DNA from: Tolypothrix sp. PCC 7910
GTDB taxonomy: Bacteria > Cyanobacteriota > Cyanobacteriia > Cyanobacteriales > Nostocaceae
DNA: 64,000 bases
Direction of reading: 5' to 3'
Assembly (NCBI RefSeq): GCF_011769525.1
Contig: NZ_CP050440.1
Span: forward strand, 3,473,501 to 3,537,500
The notes beneath the pieces are model-generated. The model worked only from the letters and a program-made list of their open reading frames with translations, was not told the origin of the DNA and made no database searches. The translations under genes were made by a program, and so were the position numbers. Positions within the stretch are counted from its first letter, which is position 1, and every line of letters starts with the position of its first letter. Shown piece after piece: positions 36,996-45,553 of this stretch.

Positions 36996-39218
36996 TTATT
37001 CACCGATAATGCCACCATCATCGCGGGTAATTACTACAGTTGAAGAACGTGGGCGACCGGATGGGCCATAACCTTGAGTGTGAGGCCAGTTGCTCGATTT
37101 AGTCGGTTCCAAGGTAGTCCCACTATCACCTGGATGCTGAATATTAATAAAAATCGTTTTACCATCAGGGGTAGTTGTTATGCCTGTTACCTCACAATCT
37201 GTAGGGCTAGTTAAGAAGCGTTTAACTTGTTTCGTGTTGGGGTCAGCACACAACATGGTATTGCTACCAATATTTGCCAAGTCGCCGTTACCATTGCCTG
37301 CATGATCGGTCTGAATCCAGAGGCGACCAAATTCATCAAACCAGAGACCATCTGGTGAACTGAAGTCATCACCGTTAGTATTACCTTGAAGGTTTGATTC
37401 TGTCCTAGTTTTGTCACCAGCCAGAACAAAAATATCCCATTGGAAAGTTGTTGTTGTCACAGTGCGTCCATCTTCACGCCAACGAATGATGTGACCGTAA
37501 CGGTTGTCAGGACGTGGGTTAGCAGCATCTATAGGGGGGCGTGCATTACCTGCTCCTGTTGAGCCATCTAGATTATTGATGGAGGCTGGAGTTGTACCAC
37601 GACGGGTATTGTTGGTTAATGTGCAGTAGACTTCAATCTCTTTATAGCCACGAATCTGAGGGCGTACTGCTGTCCACTCTGGCCTATCCATCATAGTTGC
37701 ACCAACTCGATCCGCCGCTTGACGTGTCTTGATCAGTACTTCAGCTTGGCTTCTGAAACCATTTTCAGGTGTTAGACCACGCTGACCATAAACCAAAGGA
37801 ATCCACTCACCAGTACCGTTATCATTCAATTTGGCAACGTATAAAACACCATCATCAAGTAAATTGCGGTTAGCATCACGATGTCTAGGATTCAAGGGCC
37901 GGGAGCCAACGAACTTATAGATGTACTCATTGCGCTCATCATCACCCATATAGAAAGCAACACGATTATTGTCATCGACAACGACCTGAGCGCTCTCGTG
38001 CTTGAATCTGCCAAGAGCTGTACGCTTCACTGGTTTGCTGTAAGGATCGTAGGGATCAATCTCCACGACCCAACCAAATAAATGGGGTTCAAGTGGGTTT
38101 GTGCGGTTGTTGAAGCGTGGATCAACCTCATGCCAACGATAGTTAGCTCCTGTACGTGAAAGTCCGTAGCGATTCTGACCTGAGAGAATCTCGGAGTCTG
38201 GTATTCCTGGAGTTGGAATTAGAGGCTCACCAAGGTTTCCAAAGTAGCCATTCCAGTTCTCTTCACAAGTTAAGTAAGTACCCCAAGGTGTATAGCCGTT
38301 AGAGCAGTTGTTGATTGTACCGTATGCGGTGTAGCCATCATTTAGCCTACCTGTATCAACAGAGCCAGTTGGTGTAATATCAAACTTCTTAGACTTCAAC
38401 AATGCATCGCCTGCAGCAGGCCCAGAAATTTGCATCTCGGTGTTAGCAGTAATGCGGCGACCATAGCGTGAATTGGGATTATATTTCCAGTTATTGCCCT
38501 TGCTGAAAATTTCTACAACAGACACACCATGAGCAGCCTGAGACTTCCGCACTTTCGCAATTGTCACTTGATCTAGACCATCGGAGTGCAAAATAGATTC
38601 TTGGGTATACTCATGGTTGACGCACAACAAACCATGATTTCTTGACCTGTTGAAAAAGCCCTTTAAAAATTCAATTTGTGAACTTACTGTTCTACTAAAA
38701 TAATTTCCTGGTGATAAAGGGAAGTAGTGCATACCATCTGCGTGCATCCCAAACTGCTTTTCCTGTGCGGCTGCGTCTTGGGAAGCATCCACTAGCCAAG
38801 TAGGGCCACCGGAGACAACTGGATCTCCCCAAGCAACCAGTACTTTGGCTGTATAACCTTGAGGGACACTCACAAGATCCTTTTCTAGAAGTCCTGTAGC
38901 TTTATTGAGTAGATTTGGTGGTACGCTCTTGAAGCCAATACCACCAAACCCTTTCCCTTTCGGGGCTGGTGTGGCTTCAACAGTTTGGAGCAAACCACCG
39001 ATAGCAACATCGCCTAGAACAGTTAGCGCTGACGCACCCACAGCCGTCATAATAAAGCGCCTACGCTTCATACTGACACGATTGATCACGTCATAAATTG
39101 ACTCGTTTCCGGATGGGTTGAGGGTAATATTATTTTTGGGGTGTAATGAACCTTTCATTCTTGAAATTCTCCATTTAAAGTCAACAAATATACTATTTAA
39201 TTCATCTTTTAATGACAT
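36996..39218 (-). CDS. phoX: PhoX-family alkaline phosphatase (DUF839), Tat-exported
   Basis: Extracellular or periplasmic phosphatase family that releases phosphate from organic esters using calcium and iron, often induced by phosphate starvation. The N terminus has a long n-region then a twin-arginine motif, MKRRRFIMTAVGASALTVLG (about 50-70), consistent with Tat export. Matching PhoX segments: LLCVNHEYTQE, NCSNGYTPWGTYLTCEENWN, GRFKHESAQVVVDDNNRVAF, YMGDDERNEYIYKFV, SSPDGLWFDEFGRLWIQTDH, FLTSPTDCEVTGITTTPDGK and FINIQHPG. 740 residues. Start ATG 39218; a later Met would shorten the n-region but keep the RR motif. Monocistronic, with its own terminator. Some DUF839 proteins have not been shown to be phosphatases. 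Confidence 0.85.
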   Translation of the reverse strand: MSLKDELNSIFVDFKWRISRMKGSLHPKNNITLNPSGNESIYDVINRVSMKRRRFIMTAVGASALTVLGDVAIGGLLQTVEATPAPKGKGFGGIGFKSVPPNLLNKATGLLEKDLVSVPQGYTAKVLVAWGDPVVSGGPTWLVDASQDAAAQEKQFGMHADGMHYFPLSPGNYFSRTVSSQIEFLKGFFNRSRNHGLLCVNHEYTQESILHSDGLDQVTIAKVRKSQAAHGVSVVEIFSKGNNWKYNPNSRYGRRITANTEMQISGPAAGDALLKSKKFDITPTGSVDTGRLNDGYTAYGTINNCSNGYTPWGTYLTCEENWNGYFGNLGEPLIPTPGIPDSEILSGQNRYGLSRTGANYRWHEVDPRFNNRTNPLEPHLFGWVVEIDPYDPYSKPVKRTALGRFKHESAQVVVDDNNRVAFYMGDDERNEYIYKFVGSRPLNPRHRDANRNLLDDGVLYVAKLNDNGTGEWIPLVYGQRGLTPENGFRSQAEVLIKTRQAADRVGATMMDRPEWTAVRPQIRGYKEIEVYCTLTNNTRRGTTPASINNLDGSTGAGNARPPIDAANPRPDNRYGHIIRWREDGRTVTTTTFQWDIFVLAGDKTRTESNLQGNTNGDDFSSPDGLWFDEFGRLWIQTDHAGNGNGDLANIGSNTMLCADPNTKQVKRFLTSPTDCEVTGITTTPDGKTIFINIQHPGDSGTTLEPTKSSNWPHTQGYGPSGRPRSSTVVITRDDGGIIGE

Positions 39219-39829
39219 GATGAATTAAATAAATTGGAACTATTTTGTGGTTGCAAAAAATGCAGAATTGCCTATTGATATTTTGTATTTAACATAAATA
39301 CAAAATATCAATAAACAAGAATTGTTTTGAGACTTTTTGTATCTTTTATAATACAAATTACGACATCTTTATTACTTTTATGTGACAATAGTTAAGAAAA
39401 GATTATTATATGTTTAATTTAAGCTCTAAATTAGAATTTTAAAAATTTACAAGAAAGATTCTATACAAATGATGAACATAACCCTAAGTCAGGCATCTTC
39501 ATAACACAAAACAAAGAATAATCCAAATTAATGACGCTGGTTTCCAAGTAATATTTCATTCTTTCTAGGAAGAATTATTTTGATTGATTCTTGAAATTAT
39601 CTTGATGATTTCAACAGTAAAATCTAAGATATCTAAATAAATAAGAGGTCACATATAAGATATGTATGAATCCTATTTGATTTCTGAACAAATCTCAGCA
39701 CGGATGCGGTACTACGTCAACTTCAAAAATCAAATATGAGTCCTCTATGAGTTTTATAAATAGAATGCAACTTTGAATAAGCTGTTACGCATTTAAATTG
39801 TATATTTCGCACTCAGGTTGTCAAAAGGA

Positions 39830-39894
39830 GCCAGTGCGTTGGGCGGCTTTGCCGACTTGTTCGCTGAAAGCGTTCCCGCAGGGTAGTAACTGGC
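39830..39894. repeat. GCCAGT...ACTGGC palindromic repeat, copy 1
   Basis: GCCAGT (39830-39835) and ACTGGC (39889-39894) bracket a GC-rich core (ttgggcggctttgccgac, gcgttcccgcaggg), standing out from the AT-rich surroundings. Two related elements occur at 45494-45534 and 54181-54223. Confidence 0.6.
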
Positions 39895-39898
39895 GTTC

Positions 39899-39939
39899 AA
39901 TAGTCCAGAGTCCAAGCTAGCCTTTGACTCTGGACTATT
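39899..39939. repeat. 14-bp perfect inverted repeat downstream of the methyltransferase gene
   Basis: AATAGTCCAGAGTC (39899-39912) and GACTCTGGACTATT (39926-39939) with a 13-base loop. It lies about 75 bases after the methyltransferase stop on the minus strand, so it could end that transcript, though no T run is present. Confidence 0.7.
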
Positions 39940-40014
39940 GACCCTTGACAGTCTTAACGCCAGAATATTTGATTTAGGTGCGTATCAGATTAGCTAGAGT
40001 TCATTAATTCCAAC

Positions 40015-40794
40015 CTAACTGAACTTATGGGCAACGAAAGCTACATGGGCTTTTGGTAGAGGATATTGCCCATAATTACGCATTGTCTGGACTTGAAAAC
40101 CAACTCGACTCAGTTCGCTAGCGATATCTTCTGCTGTATATAACTGTTGATAATGGATTTCGTCATCACGTCTGTAGTGTTCTCCTACTTTGCGAAAGGT
40201 GATAATCCTGCGGGTTAAAATGTTTTGCTGTTGATTTTCTTGCTTTTCAACCAGTACTATCCAATCTTCACCTTCAGTAAATCCTTTAGTGATTCCTTGG
40301 GTAACTTGTCCTGGTTCTGCAATGTCAAAAATGAAGACACCCCCAGGATTTAAGGCGTTATATATGCGATGGAAGAGATTAATTAGGCTTTGGCGATCGC
40401 TTTTTGCATCAAACTGGTAGTTAAGGCATTCACCTATTGATGTCACCGCATTGCAAGGCGGAATCTCAGCCTCAAACAGGGACGCAATGCGAAACTCCGC
40501 AGTTGGTACTCTGGCGCGTGCGTAGACGCGTTCGCGTAGCGTCTCGTAGAGAAGCGGCTTGTCGCGAGACATCGCAATCATCGACTCAGAGATATCAATT
40601 CCCAAAACATCATACCCAGCTTTGGTAAACTCCTGCGCTGATAAACCGCTACCACAACCTAAGTCTACTACCAACCCTTCTCGGATATTGTGTTGTGCCA
40701 GAATTGCCAATATCCCAGGCGCAGACTTGAGAGCATAATCATTAAAACCGACATCATGAATAAATGCGAGGTCTTCTTTGTAATACTCTTCCAT
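40015..40794 (-). CDS. Class I SAM-dependent methyltransferase
   Basis: A 259-residue Rossmann-fold methyltransferase. SAM-binding motif I is VVDLGCGSGLSAQEFTKAGY near residue 43, followed by the acidic ribose-binding residue in VLGIDIS, motif post-II (EAEIPPCNAVTSIGECLNYQ) and NPGGVFIFDIAEPG. The substrate is unknown; the sequence resembles small-molecule methyltransferases. Residues about 81-93 (ETLRERVYARARV) are encoded by a dispersed palindromic repeat inserted in frame between motif I and the next strand. ATG 40794. It stands alone, divergent from the efflux operon. Confidence 0.86.
   Translation of the reverse strand: MEEYYKEDLAFIHDVGFNDYALKSAPGILAILAQHNIREGLVVDLGCGSGLSAQEFTKAGYDVLGIDISESMIAMSRDKPLLYETLRERVYARARVPTAEFRIASLFEAEIPPCNAVTSIGECLNYQFDAKSDRQSLINLFHRIYNALNPGGVFIFDIAEPGQVTQGITKGFTEGEDWIVLVEKQENQQQNILTRRIITFRKVGEHYRRDDEIHYQQLYTAEDIASELSRVGFQVQTMRNYGQYPLPKAHVAFVAHKFS
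40517..40554. repeat. Dispersed palindromic repeat within the methyltransferase gene
   Basis: AGACGC (40524-40529) and GCGTCT (40539-40544) form the core of a GC-rich element (gtgcgtagacgcgttcgc, then gtagcgtctcgtagagaag). It is read in frame on the minus strand. The sequence matches the style of repeats seen between genes elsewhere in Nostoc-type genomes. Confidence 0.7.
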
Positions 40795-41066
40795 AGCTAA
40801 TATTACTGATAACTAAATTAACTTCAAAACCCCTCCGCGCCACTCCGCGCTACCTTTGCAATACTTTGCGTTTAAAAACCCTCTTGCCGATCATAACGAA
40901 ACATTGGTAATTCAATTCCTTTCCCCTTTCCCCCGTATTTCTTAAAAGCTTACCTATTCCAGTATTGATAACTTTTTCTACAAACAGACTCTTGACTTCC
41001 ATTCAATATATGAGAAGCTAATAGTTAGCTTACCTAAATTAATTCTCAAGGAAGTGCATCTGACTT

Positions 41067-41921
41067 GTGACAAAACTGACAGGAAGAGCAGACCGAATGG
41101 AAACTGCTACTAACTTTCCACAATCGGTCATATTGGAAACTCACGAACTCACACGCCGTTTTGACAGCTTTACTGCTGTCGATGGCTTGAATTTATCTGT
41201 AGCAGCAGGTGAAGTATTCGGTTTGCTTGGCCCCAATGGAGCAGGGAAAAGCACAGTAATTAAGATGTTGACAACCCTACTACCGCCCAGTGCTGGTAGA
41301 GGAACCATAGCTGGTTATGATGTAACTCATCAATCTCAGGCTGTGAGAAGAGCTATTGGTTATGTACCACAAGCGCTTTCTGCTGATGGGAGTCTTACAG
41401 GCTATGAAAATCTCTTAATCTTTGCCAAGCTGTATGACATTCCCTCTCAGCGTCGCCAACAGCGCATCCGTGATGTGCTGGAATTCATGGGTTTAGAGGA
41501 AGTCGCCCATCGTTTGGTGAGAAATTATTCTGGGGGGATGATTCGCAAATTAGAAATTGCCCAATCCATCTTGCATCGTCCTCAAATTATGTTCCTCGAT
41601 GAGCCAACAGTCGGACTCGATCCTGTGGCGCGCAACCAAGTCTGGAATTTGGTACAGGAACTCCGTGCAGATTATGGCACAACTATATTTTTAACTACTC
41701 ACTTTTTAGAAGAAGCAGACAGTTTGTGCGATCGCGTAGCGATTATGAATCAGGGTAAGGTGATTACAACTGGCTCACCCACAGATTTAAAAGCTGCTTT
41801 AGATACACCCAACGCCACTTTGGACAATGTGTTTATTCACTATACAGGGGCTGAATTAGCATCAGGAGTTAGTTATCGTGACACAGCAAGAACCAGACGT
41901 AATGCTCAACGGTTGGGTTGA
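41067..41921 (+). CDS. ABC transporter ATP-binding protein, DrrA/drug-export type
   Basis: ATPase of a two-component ABC-2 exporter, 284 residues. Walker A is GPNGAGKST, signature YSGGMIRKLEIAQSI, Walker B IMFLDEPTVGLDP, and H-loop LTTHFLEEADSLCDR; the C-terminal TLDNVFIHYTGAEL is typical of daunorubicin-resistance-type ATPases. GTG 41067 is the first start; ATG 41097 (METATNFPQSV) also fits, since the conserved domain begins after it. The 3' end overlaps the permease gene by 44 bases, so the pair is almost certainly co-translated. First gene of a four-gene rightward efflux cluster. Confidence 0.92.
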   Translation: MTKLTGRADRMETATNFPQSVILETHELTRRFDSFTAVDGLNLSVAAGEVFGLLGPNGAGKSTVIKMLTTLLPPSAGRGTIAGYDVTHQSQAVRRAIGYVPQALSADGSLTGYENLLIFAKLYDIPSQRRQQRIRDVLEFMGLEEVAHRLVRNYSGGMIRKLEIAQSILHRPQIMFLDEPTVGLDPVARNQVWNLVQELRADYGTTIFLTTHFLEEADSLCDRVAIMNQGKVITTGSPTDLKAALDTPNATLDNVFIHYTGAELASGVSYRDTARTRRNAQRLG

Positions 41922-42732
41922 TCCTCGGACTAGAAATAGAGGTAATTTTAATTCTGCGATCGCAGAATTATTTAGCAAAACAGTTGTCATCGCTGAACTA
42001 GAAATACGTAAACTGCGCCACGATCCCTATGATTTATTAATTCGGGGCGTACAACCTGCATTGTGGCTGTTAGTTTTTGGACAAGTTTTTACCCGCACTC
42101 GCGCTATCCCTACCGGAGACTTATCTTATCTAGAATTTATGGCTCCGGGGATTCTTGCTCAAAGTGTACTTTTTGTAGCCATTTTCACGGGGGGAATGAC
42201 ACTGATTTGGGAACGAGATTTAGGAATTGTACATAAATTCCTTGCCAGTCCTGTACCCCGCGCTGCAATGGTGTTGGGTAAAGCCGTAGCCTGTGGAGTC
42301 AGGAGCTTATCACAAATAGTAATTATCTATGGATTAGCACTGCTGTTAGGTGTCAAGCTCAACCTGCATCCCTGGGCTATTCTCGAAGTAGTAATAATTG
42401 TGCTGTTAGGTGCAGCCTGTTTTTGTGTTTTTTCATTAATTATTGGCTGTTTGGTAAGAAGTAGAGAAAGGTTTACAGGTATAGGGCAATTAATTACCAT
42501 GCCCTTGTTTTTTGCGAGTAATGCCATCTATCCCTTATCACTCATGCCAGGTTGGTTGCATCTAATTTCCAGTATCAATCCCTTAACTTATGAAGTTGAT
42601 GCCTTACGCGGTGCAATGATCGCTCATGGCTCCAGTATCTATGGGTTTGGTCTGGACTGTACAATTCTCTTGCTAACATTAATAGGCTTGACTATCATCT
42701 GTGGAAGACTGTACCCACGGGTGGCTATGTAA
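41878..42732 (+). CDS. ABC-2 type transporter permease, DrrB type
   Basis: Membrane half of the exporter encoded with the preceding ATPase. The 284 residues contain about six TM segments, the first after the cytoplasmic IRKLRHDPYDLLIRGVQPAL, and the conserved ABC-2 region ITMPLFFASNAIYPLSLMPG with SSINPLTYEVDALRGAMIAH near the C terminus. GTG 41878 gives a long overlap with the ATPase; ATG 41902 is an alternative that shortens the overlap to 20 bases. The substrate is unknown; DrrAB-like pairs export antibiotics, lipids or glycolipids. Confidence 0.9.
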   Translation: MTQQEPDVMLNGWVDPRTRNRGNFNSAIAELFSKTVVIAELEIRKLRHDPYDLLIRGVQPALWLLVFGQVFTRTRAIPTGDLSYLEFMAPGILAQSVLFVAIFTGGMTLIWERDLGIVHKFLASPVPRAAMVLGKAVACGVRSLSQIVIIYGLALLLGVKLNLHPWAILEVVIIVLLGAACFCVFSLIIGCLVRSRERFTGIGQLITMPLFFASNAIYPLSLMPGWLHLISSINPLTYEVDALRGAMIAHGSSIYGFGLDCTILLLTLIGLTIICGRLYPRVAM

Positions 42733-42745
42733 TTAGGAGAAAAAG

Positions 42746-43210
42746 ATGCCCAAGCTCGGAAAACCCACGGAAGAATGTGCTGCGAGAGTAATGGAAACAG
42801 TTCCCTTGCTGATGCGGTTTATCCGAGCAGATATGCGTAGTCACAATGCTGAATCTCTATCGATACCTCAGTTGCGATCGCTAGCTTTTCTCAACCGCAA
42901 TCCTGGTGCATCATTATCTGAGGTAGCAGAGCATTTAGGAGTTACCTGCGCTACAGCATCAACAACAATTGAACGCTTAGTACAACGCGATTTAGTGCAG
43001 CGTACAGATCATCCTCAAGAACGGCGGCGAATAGTTTTGAATTTAACAGAATCAGGAAAATTTCTGTTACTGCAATCCCAAGCAACTACTCGCGCTCATA
43101 TTGCCGATATTCTTGATGGTCTGACACCAGAACAAATATCACAAATTGAAGCAGGGTTGACTCTACTAAAAAATGTCTTTGAGCAAACAGAAGTTAAAAA
43201 AGCTCCTTAA
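42746..43210 (+). CDS. MarR-family transcriptional regulator
   Basis: Winged-helix repressor of 154 residues. The MarR core is visible: SIPQLRSLAFLNRNPGASLS, the recognition-helix region VAEHLGVTCATASTTIERLV, and the wing QRTDHPQERRRIVLNLTESG. MarR proteins usually repress adjacent efflux genes until a small ligand binds. It starts 13 bases after the permease stop, behind AGGAGAAAAAG, and its 3' end overlaps the MFS gene by 38 bases, so it probably controls its own operon. A decayed copy of its 3' third lies 1490 bases downstream. Confidence 0.93.
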   Translation: MPKLGKPTEECAARVMETVPLLMRFIRADMRSHNAESLSIPQLRSLAFLNRNPGASLSEVAEHLGVTCATASTTIERLVQRDLVQRTDHPQERRRIVLNLTESGKFLLLQSQATTRAHIADILDGLTPEQISQIEAGLTLLKNVFEQTEVKKAP

Positions 43211-44444
43211 TCTAGAAGGAAAACAACACGACTCCTTTGCAGCATTAAGGTTTCGCGATTATCGATTATTTACTATTGGGCGGGTAGTACTGTTTACAGG
43301 CTCACAAATGCAAACAGTAGCTATCGGTTGGGAACTCTATGAACGCACCAACTCAGCGATGGTATTAGGTGGGGTAGGACTGGCGCAAGTTGTCCCAATG
43401 ATTGCCCTGACATTAATTGCTGGACATGTCGCTGATAAGTGCGATCGCAAACTCACCACATTACTATCTATTCTGCTACTAGCTCTTTGCTCATTGGCTT
43501 TGGCAGTAGTTTCCTATACTCAAGGCGCAATTAGTCTTTTTTATACCTGCCTGGTTTTAACAGGTGTCGCCAAGGCGTTTTTAAAGCCTGCCAGCGATGC
43601 CATGATGTGGCAATTAATACCTACAAGTGCCTTTACCAATGCCGCTACTTGGAATAGTACCAGCTTTCAGCTAGCAACTGTGATCGGCCCAGCCTTTGGA
43701 GGATTTGCGATCGCGGCTTTCGGAAATGCTACAAGCGTATATATATTAGCGGCTGTGGCAGCATTTTTATGTTTCGCCTTAACATTGCCAATTAAACAGC
43801 AAAACACCACTCTTTCTAAAGAACCAATTTCACTCAAAGCCTTAGCTGGGGGTGCTGAGTTTGTCTGGAAAAATCAGATAATCTTAGCGGCAATTACCCT
43901 AGATATGTTTGCAGTCTTACTAGGGGGTGCAGTAGCTTTATTACCCATCTTTGCTAAAGATATTTTGCACGTCGGCCCTGTAGAGTTGGGGTATCTGCAA
44001 GCTGCTCCTTCCATAGGTGCGCTGATTATGGCGGTAACTTTAGCGCATTTGCCACCTATGCGTAAAGCTGGGACGGCCTTACTTTGGTCTGTGGTAGGTT
44101 TTGGTGTAGTAACGATTATCTTTGGCTTATCGCGGTGGTTTTGGCTGTCGTTGCTAATGCTGGCTTTAAGTGGCGCATTAGATAGTATTAGCGTTGTGAT
44201 TCGCCACACCTTAGTTCAGATTCGCACACCCAACCATTTACGCGGTCGAGTTGCAGCAATTAATAGCGTTTTTATCAGTGCTTCTAATGAATTGGGGGGC
44301 TTTGAGTCAGGTTTAGCGGCGGCTTTATTCGGCCCCATAGTTTCCGTAGTTGGCGGTGGAATTGGCACAATTCTGGTTGTGGTTGCAACGGCGATGATTT
44401 GGCCAGAGATAAGGAAGTTAGGAGCTTTGCATGAGTATGAGTAA
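43173..44444 (+). CDS. MFS efflux transporter (EntS/DHA3-like)
   Basis: A 423-residue major-facilitator protein with about 12 TM segments. It begins with a basic cytoplasmic stretch, then FAALRFRDYRLFTIGRVVLF and the DHA3-type loop GHVADKCDRKLTTLL between TM2 and TM3, with AFLKPASDAMMWQLIPTSAF and IGPAFGGFAIAAF further on. The second half includes RTPNHLRGRVAAINSVFISA. Related proteins export siderophores or drugs. The start at 43173 overlaps marR by 38 bases; a later start is possible, but the overlap is consistent with coupling. The gene is bracketed by a 194-base direct duplication (43042-43235 and 44532-44725). Confidence 0.91.
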   Translation: MSLSKQKLKKLLNLEGKQHDSFAALRFRDYRLFTIGRVVLFTGSQMQTVAIGWELYERTNSAMVLGGVGLAQVVPMIALTLIAGHVADKCDRKLTTLLSILLLALCSLALAVVSYTQGAISLFYTCLVLTGVAKAFLKPASDAMMWQLIPTSAFTNAATWNSTSFQLATVIGPAFGGFAIAAFGNATSVYILAAVAAFLCFALTLPIKQQNTTLSKEPISLKALAGGAEFVWKNQIILAAITLDMFAVLLGGAVALLPIFAKDILHVGPVELGYLQAAPSIGALIMAVTLAHLPPMRKAGTALLWSVVGFGVVTIIFGLSRWFWLSLLMLALSGALDSISVVIRHTLVQIRTPNHLRGRVAAINSVFISASNELGGFESGLAAALFGPIVSVVGGGIGTILVVVATAMIWPEIRKLGALHEYE

Positions 44445-44528
44445 AAACAAGTAGATTTGAGCAATTATCATCTATACCAGAATAATTTATGGTGGTTTCA
44501 GAGGCATAATATTTAGATAGCATTAATG

Positions 44529-44725
44529 GAGTTTAACAGAATCAGGAAAGTTTCTATTACTGCAATCCCAAGCAACTACTCGCGCTCATATTGCCGATAT
44601 TCTCAAGAGTCTGACACCAGAAGAAGTATCACACATTGAAGAAGGTTGAACTCTACTAAAAAATGTCTTTGAGCAAACAGAGGTGAAAAAAGCTCCTTAA
44701 TTTAGAGGAAAAACAGCACAACTCC
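44529..44725 (+). pseudogene. Decayed duplicate of the marR 3' end and MFS 5' end
   Basis: Bases 44532-44725 align without gaps to 43042-43235, with about 20 mismatches over 194 bases counted by hand. The copy covers the last third of marR and the first codons of the MFS gene. In the copy the marR frame meets a stop (GGTTGA where the original reads GGGTTG), and the MFS frame stops after a few codons (CAGAGGTGA). It starts about 85 bases after the MFS stop. No start codon or upstream marR sequence is present, so it is a relic. Confidence 0.9.
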
Positions 44726-44766
44726 ATATTCTTACTTTCTCTAAATTTGGAATTTTAAATTGATTT

Positions 44767-45195
44767 TTAGCCTCCCTCGCTAAATTCACCAGTAACTAAT
44801 AGCCAAATTCTTGACGGAAAATAGCCCTGCACAGGATTTTTTTGGAGTGATTTCGCCAAAATTGCACCCAACAGCCCCCGGCGTACTTCTGAATCTGTTA
44901 CGCCTGAGATTCCTTGTGCCCTAGAAAAATTAATAAATGCTGTATCGTAATCATCCTTATTAGCAGCAGCTTTGATAGCAATACGCATTAACCGCGCATA
45001 TTCTGTACCATAGCTCGGGTTTATCCAAAGCCTATTAGGTATGCATTCACCGGAGAAGAGATTACCTGCTTTCCCGGTAATTTGGCTGATGCATTTGGAC
45101 TTATCTTGGGCAGATACACCTGGTATGTTGATGGCTGTCAAAGTAGTAATCGCAATCACTACTCCCAGCAAACCCTGATTAACTACTTGTCTCAC
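44767..45195 (-). CDS. Secreted hypothetical protein
   Basis: A 142-residue protein with a probable Sec signal peptide: basic start, hydrophobic LLGVVIAITTLTAINI and a cleavage-like site PGVSAQD. The mature part has two Cys (KCISQ, GECIP) that could form a disulphide, and ends WLLVTGEFSEGG. No family recognised; small proteins of this layout are common in filamentous cyanobacteria. Start is GTG 45195, with weak ribosome-binding evidence. Convergent with the efflux operon and its duplicated tail. Confidence 0.6.
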   Translation of the reverse strand: MRQVVNQGLLGVVIAITTLTAINIPGVSAQDKSKCISQITGKAGNLFSGECIPNRLWINPSYGTEYARLMRIAIKAAANKDDYDTAFINFSRAQGISGVTDSEVRRGLLGAILAKSLQKNPVQGYFPSRIWLLVTGEFSEGG

Positions 45196-45330
45196 TTATG
45201 TTTGATCGAAGATAGATTTACTATTTTTAATTGTTATTACTTGTTTTCTTCTATTCTCTAGCTCTTAGAGCCTATTTCTTATTTTCAGGGCAATTTGTCA
45301 CAAAAAGCAAGTGAATATTTTGTCGATTAA

Positions 45331-45534
45331 GGGCAAAAGGGGAAAGGGAAAAGGGCAAGAAAAAACCTTGAACCCTTACCCTTTCGCCTGTTCCCCAAAC
45401 TAAATTCCGGGTTGAAAATCCTGAACCGAGTAGTATTGGGACAAATGACAGCCTTGACTAGTGAGTCGGTACTTTGCGGCGCAACAACACAACGCCAGTT
45501 CGCTCAAGTCGGGAAACCCGCCCACGCGACTGGC
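45331..45534. repeat. Intergenic repeats: purine-rich stem and GCCAGT...ACTGGC element, copy 2
   Basis: The gap 45196-45553 holds no supported gene. An imperfect stem of G/A-rich (45331-45358) and C/T-rich (45367-45396) arms is followed by a palindrome with GCCAGT (45494-45499) and ACTGGC (45529-45534) around an inner GGGaaaCCC. The palindrome is of the same family as those at 39830 and 54181. Confidence 0.65.
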
Positions 45535-45553
45535 TCCCCTACATCTCAAACAA

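Larger units (their letters stand above)
39219..40014. other. Long AT-rich intergenic region upstream of phoX
   Basis: 796 bases. The first 600 are very AT-rich and hold no gene; the phoX promoter should be here. tttaatttaag and gttaagaaaag (39386-39425) faintly resemble Pho-box halves but are poor matches. The right end holds two palindromic repeats listed separately. Confidence 0.45.

Noticed and set aside
39386-39425. Pho box upstream of phoX
   Set aside because: Half-sites with suggestive 11-base spacing can be forced, but the middle unit does not match the consensus; not reported as an operator.
39830-39939. Insertion sequence end
   Set aside because: Palindromes have terminal inverted repeats, but there is no transposase frame in or next to them, so they are listed as short repeats only.
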